Of a stretch of DNA of 64,000 nt, positions 24,081-35,344 are shown piece by piece. The position numbers and the translations under genes were made by a program. This DNA is from Augochlora pura (Eukaryota > Arthropoda > Insecta > Hymenoptera > Halictidae). The notes below the pieces were generated by a model. The model was not told where the DNA came from, did not search any database, and saw only the letters and a program-made list of their open reading frames with translations. Position 1 is the first letter of the stretch; every line of letters starts with the position of its first letter. The stretch lies in contig NC_135775.1 in the NCBI RefSeq assembly GCF_028453695.1, positions 23,904,545 to 23,968,544 of the forward strand, written 5' to 3'.

Positions 24081-24780
24081 GGAAGCCAATATCTCCGAAA
24101 CTATTAATATTTCTATGAAGCTAAATTGGTACGTTCTCATAACGAATGTAGAGCTGTATTTAACGTTAATGAGAGATGAAGAGAGCTATAGAGAGCTATA
24201 CTGAAATATAGAGAGTTTTAGATGAATATAGAGAATTATAGAGCCATAGAGAATTATAGCGAACCATAGAGAGCTATAGAGAGCTATAGCGAGCCATAGA
24301 GAGCCATAGAGAACCATGAAGAGCCACAGAGAGCTATAGCAAAATATAGAGAGCTACAGAAAATTATAGAGAGCCAGAGACAATCAAAAGGCAGCTAAAA
24401 GGACCTAAAGAAAGCAAGAAACAGTTAAGAGGGAGTTAAGAAGACCTAATGAAAACTAAAGAGAAACAGAGGGAGCTAATAACAGGGTGCTAAAGAGGGT
24501 TGAAGACAGCTAAAGAGTAACGAAAAGGTATAAAGTTCAAGGGGTAGTTGCAGTGAAATAGGGGCAGCTAAAGGGAGCCAATACCTCCCAAACTTAATTT
24601 TTCTACACAACCCAATGAATACACTTTCATAACAAAGGTAAAGCTGCTTCCATTGCTACTGAGAACTAAAAAAGACAATAGGAAACCATAGAAAGCTAGA
24701 AACAGGTAAGAGCGTGCCAAAGAAAGCTAAAGAGAACTAAAGAGAGCTAAAGAAAGCTAAAAATTCAAAAGAAATGTAGA
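24081..24780 (+). repeat. Higher-order repeat: 12-bp GAGAGCTATAGC array inside a 492-bp duplication
   Basis: A unique-looking segment at 24081-24175 recurs at 24573-24665. The shared blocks are AGCCAATA, CTCC, AAACT, TTTCTA, TTCATAAC and GTA-AGCTG. After the first copy comes an array with consensus GAGAGCTATAGC (24178-24400), which decays into GAACTAAAGA-like units; after the second copy come further CTAAAGA units. The whole is a two-level tandem structure. Confidence 0.8.
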
Positions 24781-24785
24781 TAATG

Positions 24786-24816
24786 AAAGAGAGAAAGAGA
24801 AAAAGAGAGACACGGA

Positions 24817-24871
<55 letters not shown>
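24786..24871. repeat. (GA)n microsatellite
   Basis: The core GA run of about 42 bases (24821-24862) is the longest pure dinucleotide run in the window. Confidence 0.95.
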
Positions 24872-24872
<1 letters not shown>

Positions 24873-25337
24873 ACCAAAAAGAACTAAAGAGAGGTAGAGA
24901 CAGAGAATGCGAGAGCTGGAGAGCGGAAGAGAGAGGGAGACGGGAGAATCTCTCCCCTTGGAGAGAGGAAGAGGGGATCGGCGGCGGAGGGAAGAGGGCG
25001 TAGGTGGCGAGAGATGCGCCGTCGGTACTGGCAGCCGGCCGTGCCCCGAGGGATTAATCACGGGGCATTATGGCGGTGCCGGCTCAAAAGCGGCCAAGGA
25101 ACGAGCAGGGCTGAGTCATAACTCAACCTCCTCAATCTCCAACCGTATCTGCTAGGACTCGCATTAATAAGGGCATAAACGCTGTATAATTTCAAAGTAG
25201 GCACTGTCGGCAACCAAAGAGCTACCCTTCCGAACCTCTTCCGTTCCCACAGAGCCCCGGAGCCCTTCCCCCTTGGCTCTTGCTACCCTATCTGTACACC
25301 TTTCCGCGGCGCGCCAGCTTCTGCCCCCGCAAACACC
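24872..25337. other. GC-rich block leading to the doubtful small frames
   Basis: Purine-rich to about 25010, then balanced GC-rich sequence with the 25042-25067 hairpin and TGAGTCATAACTCA-like sites near 25115. A cytosine-rich stretch (25215-25335) precedes the ATG at 25338. Confidence 0.5.
25042..25067. other. Hairpin around GGATTAATC
   Basis: TGCCCCG (25042-25048) pairs perfectly with CGGGGCA (25061-25067). The 12-base loop contains GGATTAATC, a K50-homeodomain (Otd/Bicoid) type core. An AP-1-like TGAGTCA lies about 50 bp downstream. A regulatory role is inference only. Confidence 0.5.
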
Positions 25338-25451
25338 ATGACAGCCAAAGTAGTCTACGGCCCCCTGGAACGAGCCGTGCCAGCCACCACCGACGCGCCG
25401 GCTCTCTCTCTTACTCTCCTCTCTCTCTCCTCTCTCTCCACCAAGGAATAG
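25338..25451 (+). CDS. Doubtful 37-codon open frame
   Basis: An ATG with favourable context (AAACACCATG) opens 37 codons starting MTAKVVYGPLERAVPATTDA, then runs into a Leu/Ser stretch from the pyrimidine tract and stops at 25449-25451. The first 23 residues look protein-like and codons end mostly in G or C. I recognise no family. It could be a small peptide, the end of an exon, or chance in GC-rich DNA. Confidence 0.13.
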   Translation: MTAKVVYGPLERAVPATTDAPALSLTLLSLSSLSTKE

Positions 25452-25582
25452 GTGGTATTACTGGCGGAGGCATTAGAACCGGTTCATACAACGAAGCCTT
25501 AGACCGTTTCGGAAGCAGCCTGCAAGAATTATGCGCGGGAGTCAACTTAACGCACCCTGAGACGCTGTGCTTCTACAGCTAA
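25441..25582 (+). CDS. Doubtful open segment after a pyrimidine tract (possible terminal exon)
   Basis: A strong CT tract (25401-25440) ends in ACCAAG, an acceptor-like but non-consensus AAG. The following 46 codons stay open in one frame, contain GIGGITGGGIRTGSYNEALD, and end at TAA (25580-25582). The segment is short and unrecognised and has no demonstrated donor partner. Confidence 0.12.
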
Positions 25583-26300
25583 CTCGTACCGCGCTGCCTA
25601 TCCCCCCCAAATTGTTAACTAAAATGCGAGCTTCGAAGAATGCAGCGGCAGACAATAGATTCGAAGGGAGAACGAAAGTGAGATGATGTTACGTGTGTTG
25701 GTTAATTAGAATTTATAATTTATTCATAGTTAGAACGTGGACAAGGTTTCATCACGTTAATAAATAAACTGAGACGTAGGTGGATATTTTTTAATTGGTG
25801 CCTAATATTATTGTGCTCAGTTTTATTAATTCTCTAACAAAGTTATCTTTTACACTAGGTATCCTCGTCTTATTTCATAAATTATTTTGCTACCTATAAT
25901 TTAGATAAGTGTAACCAACCCTACGAAATATATTAATTGATCAAAAATTTTGTAAATTAATCAAATCGACCGCAAAAATAGAATAATTTAGTTAGAAGCA
26001 CAAAGGCGCCGATCTTCTTTGAAACGTGTGTTTCTCGTGGGAAGACGCGCGCCGCACCCCTAATCGCGAACCGTGGCAGGTAACTTCTTTAACAGGTTTA
26101 GGCTACGTTTACTGATTAGAATTTGCCGTTAATGGAATTAAAATCGGCCGCTGTATGGGGGATGCGGCATCGTGTCTACTTCTGACGTGTCTGCTCGGGA
26201 TAACTTGATGCCTTGCCGATGCTAATTGGATTTGCTGCTAGGAGAGGGCATGATTCCGGAAGCTGCGTGGGATTAGAATCAAGAAATATTAAAGTTAGCA

Positions 26301-26310
26301 GGGGGGGGGG
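26301..26310. repeat. G10 homopolymer
   Basis: Ten consecutive G. See also 1247-1258 (G12), 29336-29350 (G15), 54152-54165 (G14), 62771-62780 (G10), 3575-3589 (C15), 17499-17508 (C10) and 33405-33421 (C17). Confidence 0.95.
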
Positions 26311-28012
26311 CGGTTGCTTTGGAAAATGGGTCACGGATGTTGCATTGCCGGGTTTCAATCAGGATAAATGGAACAACGGCTAATCCTTTTCCATTCGCGA
26401 TTTTATTCTATTTGATTTACGAGGTCTAAGCCAGCTTCGGCAACAAATGAATGAATACAAATTGTTTCTTTTAATCGATTTAATGCATCGAAAATAGAGT
26501 AAATATATTATTAAATTCTTATTTATTTCACGGCTGTATATTTGAAATAGACGATTCTGTCGCAAATTAATTAATTGGTAGTAAATTAAATATTTTATTA
26601 ATAAAGCAATGCTGTTATATTGTTAGCCATTGTTCTGAGAATGAATAGAGAATTTAGACCAAGGCGTGAAATGTTCAATGGAAGGAATTTGTATAAATAG
26701 TTAAGCGGATTTTACAGAGAATATTATCGTTTTTAGAATCAAATCGTTCGTATCGCGTAATTTTCGAAACAAGAACAACCGCGGTACACTAGCGATAAAA
26801 AGTAAAACCGGCCGCGGGCGGAGAGCGCGCAACAGTCCCCCGGCCGCTCAATTTCCCACTAATCACGGGCCAGATTCATCAATCTCCTTTCGCAAACGCA
26901 TTCCCGCCGTTTCGATGTACATACATCTGCCGCGAGTTTTAATAACGTCTCCGCCGCCGCGGTCGATCAATGGGCCGGGGGGACGGTGGGGGGACCCGGG
27001 CTATATATCCGCGGCGGAATTAATTAAATTTTCGAAGCTGTTTGAATTAATTAATTGCAAAAAGTTCGGTTTTCTGTATCAGGCGAAGTTAAACATCGGG
27101 GGGCTGATACCCCTCCACCTCCCCCCTCCCCCTCTCGTGGACACTGTGAGGCGAACCGGCTTCATCGCCTGCTAATTAAGCGCAAAGTTGAAACTCTAAC
27201 CTATAGTACACCGTAATCTGATTATGAATTTGGCCGTGAATGCAATATTACACGGCTGCAAGGAACCTGATAAGACAACGCTTTTGTGAACTTAATCCCC
27301 CGGCCCCGACCGGTGCTCTGGTTTGATCCTCGGGACCGTGGCAGAAAAACACACTCCGCGGTCCGCCTCCCCCGCTCGCGCGCGCGAGCCCTCTCTCGCC
27401 GCAAAATAATTTGTTTACATCCCGTCCACCGTTAACGAACGCTAGCGCCGCGTGCGATCGCCCGGCGATTCGCTTTGATTCGCGTTAATCGGACCGCCGC
27501 CGGCTCGTTGCGAGCCCGATTGTACGGACGGGGAACGGCGACGCGAAAACATCGTAACGAGACAGGCGAATTCGCGGGATGATAGCCGCGATCCCCGCGT
27601 CTTTTTAAATTCAACCGCGATTCTAGGAATGGCTGCCAAGATGCGATTCCAAAAATAACGCTTCGACTTTGTTGCAGGCTTCGGGATGTTTTTCAAAAAT
27701 ATTTTTTTTTAATTCCTAATCATATAGAATGCTTGCAAGGAAAATAAATGCAGTAATAATCAATTTTAATTATATGAAAGATGAAGTGGAGATAATACAA
27801 TTTTTATAAAATTTTAATAAAATAATAAAAAAATATGGATAATAAAATTAATTCTGTTTTGAAGTATAAATATATTATATATTTGAGGTATAAATATATT
27901 ATATAGTTTAGGTATAACTGTATAATATATTTTAGATAAGAAACGAAATTGTTATTTAGCAAAAATATTAAGAAGACAATATTTTATCAGGAATAGCCAA
28001 CAACGATATTCT

Positions 28013-28024
28013 AAAAGGGTTAAT
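28013..28024 (-). mobile_element. Isolated MITE-like terminus (AAAAGGG-TTAA)
   Basis: AAAAGGGTTAA is the mirror of a TTAACCCTTTT terminus. It sits in AT-rich DNA and no partner end is recognised. It is short enough to be chance. Confidence 0.2.
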
Positions 28025-29092
28025 TTTGTGCGGAAACAAAGAAATTAAATAACAGCTCCGGTGGTTGAGAATAAATGTTAAAAAGTCTAAAATAAATAAC
28101 GAGCTACGAATCAACTTAATTCTAAATTATCTTAACAGTAAATTCGACCAACAAAATGGTAATTAAACAATAACGCTGGAAAATGAGACCTGGCTATGAT
28201 TTCAGCCAACTGATTAGCAACTTCCTTTGAGCGACAGTTTCCAGTATTATTAACCGTGGCTGAACTACGGATAGCACAATAGCACGTCGATTACGTAGTG
28301 ATCGAGGATAACGCGGGCGCGCGCGAGAGAGCGCATACGTGGTGTAATCGAATCTTGCCGATCTCGGCCGAGCCCCCGAGTCTTCAGCTCGTCGTACTCT
28401 TATTGTTCCACGAACCCTCGAAGCCCCATTCTGCCCCATTCAGCCGCGGTCCTCTCTCGAACTAACCTTGCGATATGACTACGTCACGGCGACGCCCGCC
28501 CCGCCGTTGTATTTACATCCACAACAGAGAAACTAGTGAAATCCAGACACGTAAATACACAATGCCAAAGCTCATATTGCATACAGGTTCAAGCGGCAGA
28601 CACGGGGGAAGGAGAGAGAGAGAGTTTGGTAATTTAACCGAAATCGAGACTCCTGCGCTCCATTCACCGGCTAATAAAGCAAAAAGCCATTAATGCTATT
28701 GTTGGCCGGCTTTTCGGGCACCGCCCCTCCCTCCCTCACCCACACCCCTGTGGAATTTCTGTTCGATCTTGCTTCTTCGAGTTTCGATGACGACGACACA
28801 ATGGGGAGACCGGCCAGACGGGCAAATACGATTTTCGCGGTCTAATTTCGCGAGAACGCTGCGATAACGCGAGCCGGAAAGCGTGGAACGATCAATTTTA
28901 CCGTTCGAATTTGAAAACAGCGATTCGAGAGATTATAAATGTTTCGATGAATATCTCTCTTCTTTTTATATATATATAATGTTTAATGCAGCGAAATTAT
29001 AGGCGGCGATTTAAATTGTACTTTTACGATCGAGAATTCGCGCGAACAGTTAAAATTGTGCACGATATTAAAATATCTGCACACGGCCCGCG

Positions 29093-29114
29093 TATGTATG
29101 TATGTATGTGTGTG
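29093..29114. repeat. (TATG)n microsatellite
   Basis: Four TATG units followed by TGTGTG. Confidence 0.9.
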
Positions 29115-29335
29115 CCCGCGCGTCTCTCTACATTCCATGCATTTATGATCCCGCGTTTGCATATTTTGAAATGTACTTGAAAAATGTTTAAAAGCTTTAA
29201 AAGGTATCGAACAGATGGCTATCAATATTCTTCCATCGACCGGCAGCCTGAATTACTCTGAAATATGCAAAGTTATGTTCGATATCGACATATCGGATAA
29301 CTTTTGAACGTCGGAATAGATGTTTCGCAATGGCT

Positions 29336-29350
29336 GGGGGGGGGGGGGGG
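29336..29350. repeat. G15 homopolymer
   Basis: Fifteen consecutive G. Confidence 0.95.
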
Positions 29351-29524
29351 AGAAAAAATATGATGCTCTTTAATGTTCGTTAAACTAGCTAGAATTAAGG
29401 CGGGAGGGAAGGAAGCCGAATTCTAAACATAATTGCGATATCGAAAAATATTTATGAATTTCGGGAATATGTTCGATAGTGAAATGGGTGAATAGTTAGT
29501 TTATAAAGTTTGGTTTAGATGTTT

Positions 29525-29660
29525 AGTTTATGAAGTAACTGAATAGCTAGGTTAGAAAGTAACTGAATAGTTAGGTTATGAACCGAATGAATAGTTAGGT
29601 TATGATCTAAATGAAGAGATAGTTGATGATCTAAATGAATAGTTAGTTCATAAACTAAAT
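29525..29660. repeat. 24-bp minisatellite, about 5-6 units
   Basis: TGAATAGTTAGGTTATGA-type units step by exactly 24 bp (GAATAG or GAAGAG at 29541, 29565, 29589, 29613, 29637). Confidence 0.9.
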
Positions 29661-30096
29661 AAAAGTTTAACAATTGTACGAACGTCGAGAAAATTCAATT
29701 GCTGCGAATGCAACATTAAACTTGCAATATTTAAACAAAATAAAATCTGAAACAGAATCCATAATATTTTTGGATCTTTCTCTAAAATTGTGAATATTCT
29801 TCTAAAATATTTATACTTACACGACCGTGGATATAAAGCAGAGACTGAGAACGTCCATGCAAATAAAACAGGATCAACCCCCTGTATCAAAGACTATGAA
29901 AGAGTACGCGTATAAAGTAAAGTTCCACAATAGCACGATGCATAAAATTTACAGTTTAATTACAAAATCCTCCGCTGAATAAGTAATACAGCTGCATATA
30001 AGTAGACTGCTGCTTCATGCATTTACGGAGGAACGTTAACATACATAAAATTACATTAAAATTAGTTATTCTGTTCTTTAAAATTAGAATACAATT

Positions 30097-30242
30097 CTAA
30101 TCCCTTGTTATTAATATTTAAGCATTCTAGTCAATTCAGGCACGGAATAAACATTAATTTGCTATCCCTTCGAAGAAATTATACCAATCGAAAAATTCCT
30201 GATCGTAGTAACTGCAAAGAAATTGGTACATCAAAGGGTTAA
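30097..30242. mobile_element. Small MITE candidate, about 146 bp
   Basis: CTAA then TCCCTTG at the left faces CATCAAAGGG then TTAA at the right. The inverted match is only about 6-7 bases. The size and TTAA-like flanks fit the other small elements in the window. Confidence 0.25.
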
Positions 30243-30283
30243 AGGAACGTATGAACATTCGTACCTAACAGCATATTATTAGA

Positions 30284-30301
30284 AACCTCCACCAGGAGGT
30301 T
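30284..30301. other. Perfect 7-bp hairpin with ACCA loop
   Basis: AACCTCC pairs with GGAGGTT around the loop ACCA. The GGTTCGAGTC that follows resembles a tRNA B-box but the rest of a tRNA is absent. Confidence 0.5.
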
Positions 30302-32465
30302 CGAGTCTGACTCAAAGTATGGCAACGGGTAACGGAGTAACATTTACACCTGACAAATCAGCTGCTATAAATCTCCAGTATGAGTCACTGGTTAAAATGC
30401 TCAAGGTGTGTTAAACATCTTACATGAATCCGGCAAAAAGTCGACGGGGTATCGGTATCTCGCCGAGACGTTCATTAGCAGGCCGATTGTCCGGTAACAG
30501 CGGCGATGATGGTTGATCAGAGCGAGCGTGTCGGAAGGGAAATCGGGTTTCGGGTATCAGAGATTGGGGCGATCGTCGTGTAAAGACTTGTAAACCAGGC
30601 GTGGCACAAGCTGAGGGGCCGCGGCGGAGGCGGCCGCAGATAAACAGAAACGCGTCGACGGCGGTTAGGCGGTGTCGGTGGCCTAACCGGGGCGCTTGCG
30701 CGACCATGCCAGGCCAAGAGAGGCTTTAGGCTTACCATAACGGGGGGGGTTCTGCTGGTGCTCGGATACGAGAGGAGGGGGGTTTCTTCTTATCGGCCGA
30801 GAAATATATTGGGTTCCGGTTCGCGTTACGTACGATCTGAAACCTCATATAGTAGGCGTGTTCGCGTAATTAAGCCGCAAGAGATTTGCATACGATCCGA
30901 CAGATACACAGACCGGTGGGGCCGCGTCGCGGCGCCGCGCGTCGCGTGGTTGCAAATGCCCTCGGCGAAGAAGAAACCAAACCGCCTCCGCCAGACGACG
31001 GAGGCGGCCCGTTAAACATGTTCTCTCTTGCCGTGTGCTCGTAGGTGCTGAAAAATTCCTCAATTTAATGGAACCACACGCCGCGCGGCCGGATGTAATT
31101 AACGCGGAAAACCTCCTCGCGTCGCGCGCCGGGGACAGTGCGAACCATTTAATTGGATGGCTGGAATTGTAAGAAGCTTCGGGGAACACGACCAACCGAC
31201 CGACCGACCCCCGCCCCGCTCGCGTTCTGACCTTTTTGCGAACAAGTAATTCCCTTTGTACGCCGTAATTAGCGTCGCAACGACCGACCTTTTGCCCCGG
31301 CATAACAGGATCGGGGGGTCCAAGTCTTAAGAGGATTTTTTTCGAAAGCCGACGAAAGCCGCTGTTCGACGCGCGCCGACCGTTGTTTTAGACAATTCGG
31401 ACGCGCCCGCGGATTAACCGGCAATCCTGTTTTCGTTTGCTCTGGTTTTCGGTGATCGCTTTCACGGATTCGGCGCTGATTGCGCGAAAACCGTGTAATA
31501 CTTGCTCGGAGAATTTACCCCTGTCAGACAATTCATCGTTCCAGGTTTTTGGAAATTATGCAGGACACCGATCTCGGCTGTTTTAAAGTGTTTCATGCGC
31601 GATGTTACAGATGTCGCCCGGATACGATGATATTCTTTTTATTTAAGGTTATGTCAACATTTTGATATTCTTTCTTGCAGTTAAGATGACTGAGGTTTTT
31701 ATTCAGACAACTTTTCACCCTTCGCTCTCCCATTTTTAACTTTTTTATTCTAGTCCATGATAGGTGAAATAAGTGTAGAAAATTTTATCGAAATCGGTTG
31801 ACTTTGGTACAGATTGTAAATAATTAAAAATCGCAGTTTCGGCACTTTTAAACGATTGAGAGAAATCTGTAGTTTTTAAAACATTTTCACTACAATAAAT
31901 GACCATAATTTGCTTCGAGATAAAGGGTAAGAGAACAAAGAACCGCGCGTCTTTCAAATCCACGCTGTACAACCCCGACAACACGATATATCGAATAAAA
32001 AAATTCGCGAAGCCCGGCAAAGCACGAATAAGTAACAAAGTTCATAGGAAAAACATTGTGCCGTTGAACGAAACGAGCTTTCATAATTCGATTCCCGGTT
32101 TTCCTCCGGCATTCGCAACGGGAATTTGCATTCTGGGTCACAAAAGCGACGGAATTCGAAGTTTCCCCTGCTCCCCCTCCCCCCATGTTCCAGAAAGCAC
32201 AGTTCTCTTATCGAACACACTTGATCAGCCGGTGGTTTTCGAACGTAACCCCCGGTCCCACAACGCGGGGCGTAGGTTTCAGCGGTTTCACAACTCGCTG
32301 CCCTTTTTACATCATTCGTTGATCGATTCCCTAGAAAAAAGGTGACCCAGATGTCCGGTCGACTAAACGCCGACAGAATTTTCCTACAAAATTCCACTCT
32401 TACAAAGTTCGACGGGAAAGCTCGGGCTCCCTTGCCGTGGAACTAACGGCCGCCGACGGTAGTCA
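30302..32465. other. GC-rich DNA, no gene seen
   Basis: GC-rich from 30.43 to 31.67 kb and 31.93 to 32.46 kb with a short AT-rich bridge. Frames up to 152 codons overlap on both strands and show no domain. Confidence 0.65.
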
Positions 32466-32765
32466 ATGGCCAACCCCTTTCGTACGGCGCGCAAGCTGAT
32501 TCAATTTCCTCGCGAAATATTTCGTTCGCCGGACATCGGACAAATTGCGTTTCCCGCGATGATTTCGGTGGCCGCGTCGTTAGAACGTTCTTGCCGTTCG
32601 GCGTTTTACCAGGCTCCACGCAGATTGCGCTCCGGGAATGCTAATTTGGTGGACAATGCGTTCGACTTATCTCCGAATAATTCGCTCATTTTATTTCGAA
32701 TTCTGAGCAGTATGCTTGTGGGTACGTGTGACGGTATATTTTATAGCACGGTGATCGGCCGATAA
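32466..32765 (+). CDS. Doubtful 99-codon open frame
   Basis: Starts ATGGCCAACCCC with A two bases upstream of the ATG and runs 99 codons to TAA without low-complexity sequence. Residues are mixed and include a hydrophobic stretch near the C terminus (around residues 75-90). No family is recognised, and no splice sites or partner frames are obvious. Frames of this length occur by chance in GC-rich DNA of this size. Confidence 0.12.
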   Translation: MANPFRTARKLIQFPREIFRSPDIGQIAFPAMISVAASLERSCRSAFYQAPRRLRSGNANLVDNAFDLSPNNSLILFRILSSMLVGTCDGIFYSTVIGR

Positions 32766-32890
32766 TTCATCGTTTATTCCACTGGATTGTTATTGGAGTA
32801 GAATAAGGATGAACAAGAGAACAAATTCCTTGTGCTTGAATAAAAATTAGAGTACCAGTTTTATCCTACTAATCTTTAAAATTTCAATAG

Positions 32891-32979
32891 CCCTTTGAGT
32901 ACAAAGGAATTTCAATGAAATGATTTCGAGATAATTTTTAATGGCGCATCGTAGCCGGCACTCGGCCGGGAAGGGTTAA
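32891..32979. mobile_element. Short MITE (about 90 bp), family A
   Basis: The left end is CCCTTTGAG. The right end, read on the minus strand, is TTAA then CCCTTCCCGGCCGAG, followed by GGCGCATT-type sequence and TTAAAAATTAT. That aligns with about 40 bp of the 14125 end. The element is very compact, with nothing between the two ends that could code. Confidence 0.45.
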
Positions 32980-33165
32980 TATTTCAGAAATCTATTTTCG
33001 TTCGTCGCTCTCGGAAAAACATTTTCCTAAATATCCGCAGTCCGGATTTCAACGACACTCTCATTAGCGGCGCCATTACCGACGAGCACAGCCGGTAGAG
33101 CAAAGCGTTAAGCTGCCGGTGTTTCCGGGGAAGCTTATTCCCGCGTCCCGAAGAAACCGCAGGCA

Positions 33166-33183
33166 GCGGCGGCGGCGGCGGCG
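33166..33183. repeat. (GGC)6 trinucleotide run
   Basis: Six GGC units in GC-rich DNA. A similar GCG run lies at 48638-48657. Confidence 0.9.
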
Positions 33184-33404
33184 TAGTTGGCGTGGCACGA
33201 ACAGGGACACCCAGTAGACATTTCCAACAAGTGTTATTCACAAAGCAGCGAACGGGCGAGCAGCACACGGGTAGCCTAATTCGGGGCTGCGGAGCGCGAC
33301 GAGGCGAGAGCCAAGCTGTTGCGTTCCAAGGCAAACTCCGAGCAAGCCAACCCCCGTCAGCCCTCGAGTCGCACGCGAGCGACTGCGACGGGGCCGAAAG
33401 GTGG

Positions 33405-33421
33405 CCCCCCCCCCCCCCCCC
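33405..33421. repeat. C17 homopolymer
   Basis: Seventeen consecutive C, the longest homopolymer in the window. Confidence 0.95.
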
Positions 33422-33706
33422 ATCAAAATTCGAAACGGCCCATCGATAGCGGCGCGCGATTCGCCGGCGACGAATTCGGCGACTATATCTCCGACGGACG
33501 CCAATGTGTTTTCGTGGACGGTTTCGATTTAAGTCGACGATCTCGAATCGCCGGCTCGCTTTAATTGCCCGGCCCTTTTCGACGAACCGACGCCCTTACC
33601 GATCCTCCTCCTGTGTACCAGGATGACGACGATAATTCGGGATGATTCATAAAACGATGACGACGCGGTGATCAATGGGGAGGAATTACGAAGTTCGTGA
33701 CGGAAT

Positions 33707-34020
33707 CGCGGAAGTTTAATCGGAAATGCGGTAAGAGATTGATTTGATTTTTTAATTAAATGCAAAATGTTCTATAATAAGGAAGATTGTAGGAGAATGT
33801 CGGAGGAATAATTGTAAAATCTGGAAGGTTATGTTAATTTATAGATGCTGCGCTGTTCAGTAGAGAGGGAGGACCAAGTTTGTGCCAAAATCGAACTTTG
33901 ATCAGAAATGACACAAGGGGTTGATTTAATTTTTAAATTAAATTTAAAATGTTCTATGTTAAGGGAAAATTATAGAATATCGAAGACGCAATTCTAAAAA
34001 CTGAAAGATTATACTAATTT
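33707..34020 (+). repeat. Diverged direct repeat, about 135 bp, offset 182 bp
   Basis: 33707-33840 and 33889-34020 share in order GGAAATG/AGAAATG, GATTGATTT/GTTGATTTA, TTAAATT, AAAATGTTCTAT, AATTCTAAAA/AATTGTAAAA and GGTTAT/GATTAT with ACTAATTT/GTTAATTT. No terminal repeats and no open frame, so an old local duplication is likely. Confidence 0.8.
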
Positions 34021-34640
34021 CATGTTTTTCCATAAAACTTTGGTTATGTCAAAGTTATACCAGCTTATGTCCAATTATATTACGTTATGTCAGACTATGA
34101 AGAATAATGAACTGATGAACGATACATAACCTTTTTACTAAAAAATTACTAGTTAAACATCAGCGTGGCAAAATCTCCAGCGAATAATGTTCACCATATC
34201 CTAAACAAATGCCACGAACATCCACAGTTTAACAAAAATCTGAAAGCTGAAAAAATATCCATCCTAGGCCATCTCTCTATTTTTCTCTCATTTCGCAGCG
34301 TTTTTCGGTTTAACCCCTCCCCCTCTAACGAGCCGGGCCGTTGATGAAAATTTCGAACAAAATTGATTAAATGAAAATGTTATTCGTTCGTTCTATATCG
34401 AAACTAAATTTGATTCCTCTGTTATCAAAATCTATAGACGAAAGTAAATGAAAATATGAACAAAAATTGGCTCGTTCCATCAAAGAAATTATTAACACGT
34501 TCTCGCAAACGTGCTTGCTATAGTATATACATTTCCATTCTTATAGAAAATCACTCGAATGCTATATCGTCCAAATTAATAATCTATATTATCATGCGTT
34601 CAATTTTATATAGTATCCACGTTATAAAATTATTATACAT

Positions 34641-34892
34641 TTAACCCCTTGCACTATGACTCTTTTCACGCTGCGTCGATTAACATTTATTTATCCTTAA
34701 TATTTTCCGTAATAGAGACAGATAATTTTTGTTTCCATTATCGTCTTTATATACTTTTGTTTCCGAACTTTGATGACAGATGAATTTATTTTTATTTCGA
34801 TGTAGAAGAAATTAATAATAACAATACTTAGTAGAATATTGCGTGGAATTTCTATTACGAGTCCGACTCGTTGTTATAGTGCAGAGAGTTAA
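34641..34892. mobile_element. Complete TTAA-flanked MITE, 252 bp, family B
   Basis: This is the best-formed element in the window. TTAA (34641-34644) is followed by CCCCTTGCACTATGACTC. The right side ends GAGTCCGACTCG...ATAGTGCAGAGAG and then TTAA (34889-34892). The terminal inverted repeats match at 10 of the first 13 bases and share an inner GAGTC block. The interior is AT-rich and non-coding. A TTAA duplication plus CC-starting termini indicates a piggyBac-like non-autonomous element. Confidence 0.6.
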
Positions 34893-35318
34893 AAATTATT
34901 ATACATTTTAATATTAATGTTTCGAGAATAAATGACCTGTATATTCTTGCAGCTAACACGAGTTTTTACCGCAACAACAAATAAACAAATAAGTGCCAAC
35001 CAAGTTCATAATAACGTAGTTAGGAGAAAGATCGTATCCCAAAAGGTTAAAGTAAAAGGTTAAAATCCTTTCATCCCTTCTCTCCCTTTGTTTTCGACAC
35101 AAGTTCATCGTTTCAACCGCGGGTCGGATCGATGTAAGTCTAAATAAAATTTTGGGAAAGGGGACGACATCTGCCGCGTCCATTAGCTCATGATATCAGG
35201 TAATCATTAGCGGGGGCCAACATGTAGAATTTACTGGCTCGTTAGTGCGACGCCGGGCGCGTACATATTGGCGAGTACGTATATGTGTGTGGGAGATCGC
35301 AGGCGCACACGAGCAAGC

Positions 35319-35344
35319 GAGAGAGAGAGAGAGAGAGAGAGAGA
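35319..35344. repeat. (GA)13 microsatellite
   Basis: Pure GA run of 26 bases. Confidence 0.95.

Larger units (their letters stand above)
25583..30096. other. Non-coding mosaic, no gene seen
   Basis: AT-rich 25.6-26.78 kb, GC-rich 26.8-27.68 kb, AT-rich 27.69-28.24 kb, GC-rich 28.24-28.95 kb, then AT-rich with the TATG, G15 and 24-bp arrays. Two GAATTAATTAA sites 27 bp apart at 27017 and 27044 are the only regulatory-looking feature. Confidence 0.65.
32980..34640. other. GC-rich block then AT-rich duplication, no gene seen
   Basis: 33.0-33.6 kb is GC-rich with GGC and C17 runs. 33.7-34.02 kb is the diverged direct repeat. 34.02-34.64 kb is AT-rich. A TTAACACGTTC terminus-like motif lies at 34492. 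Confidence 0.65.

Noticed and set aside
30295..30310. GGTTCGAGTC resembling a tRNA B-box
   Set aside because: No A-box, acceptor stem or anticodon arm can be built around it. The T-arm stem does not pair.
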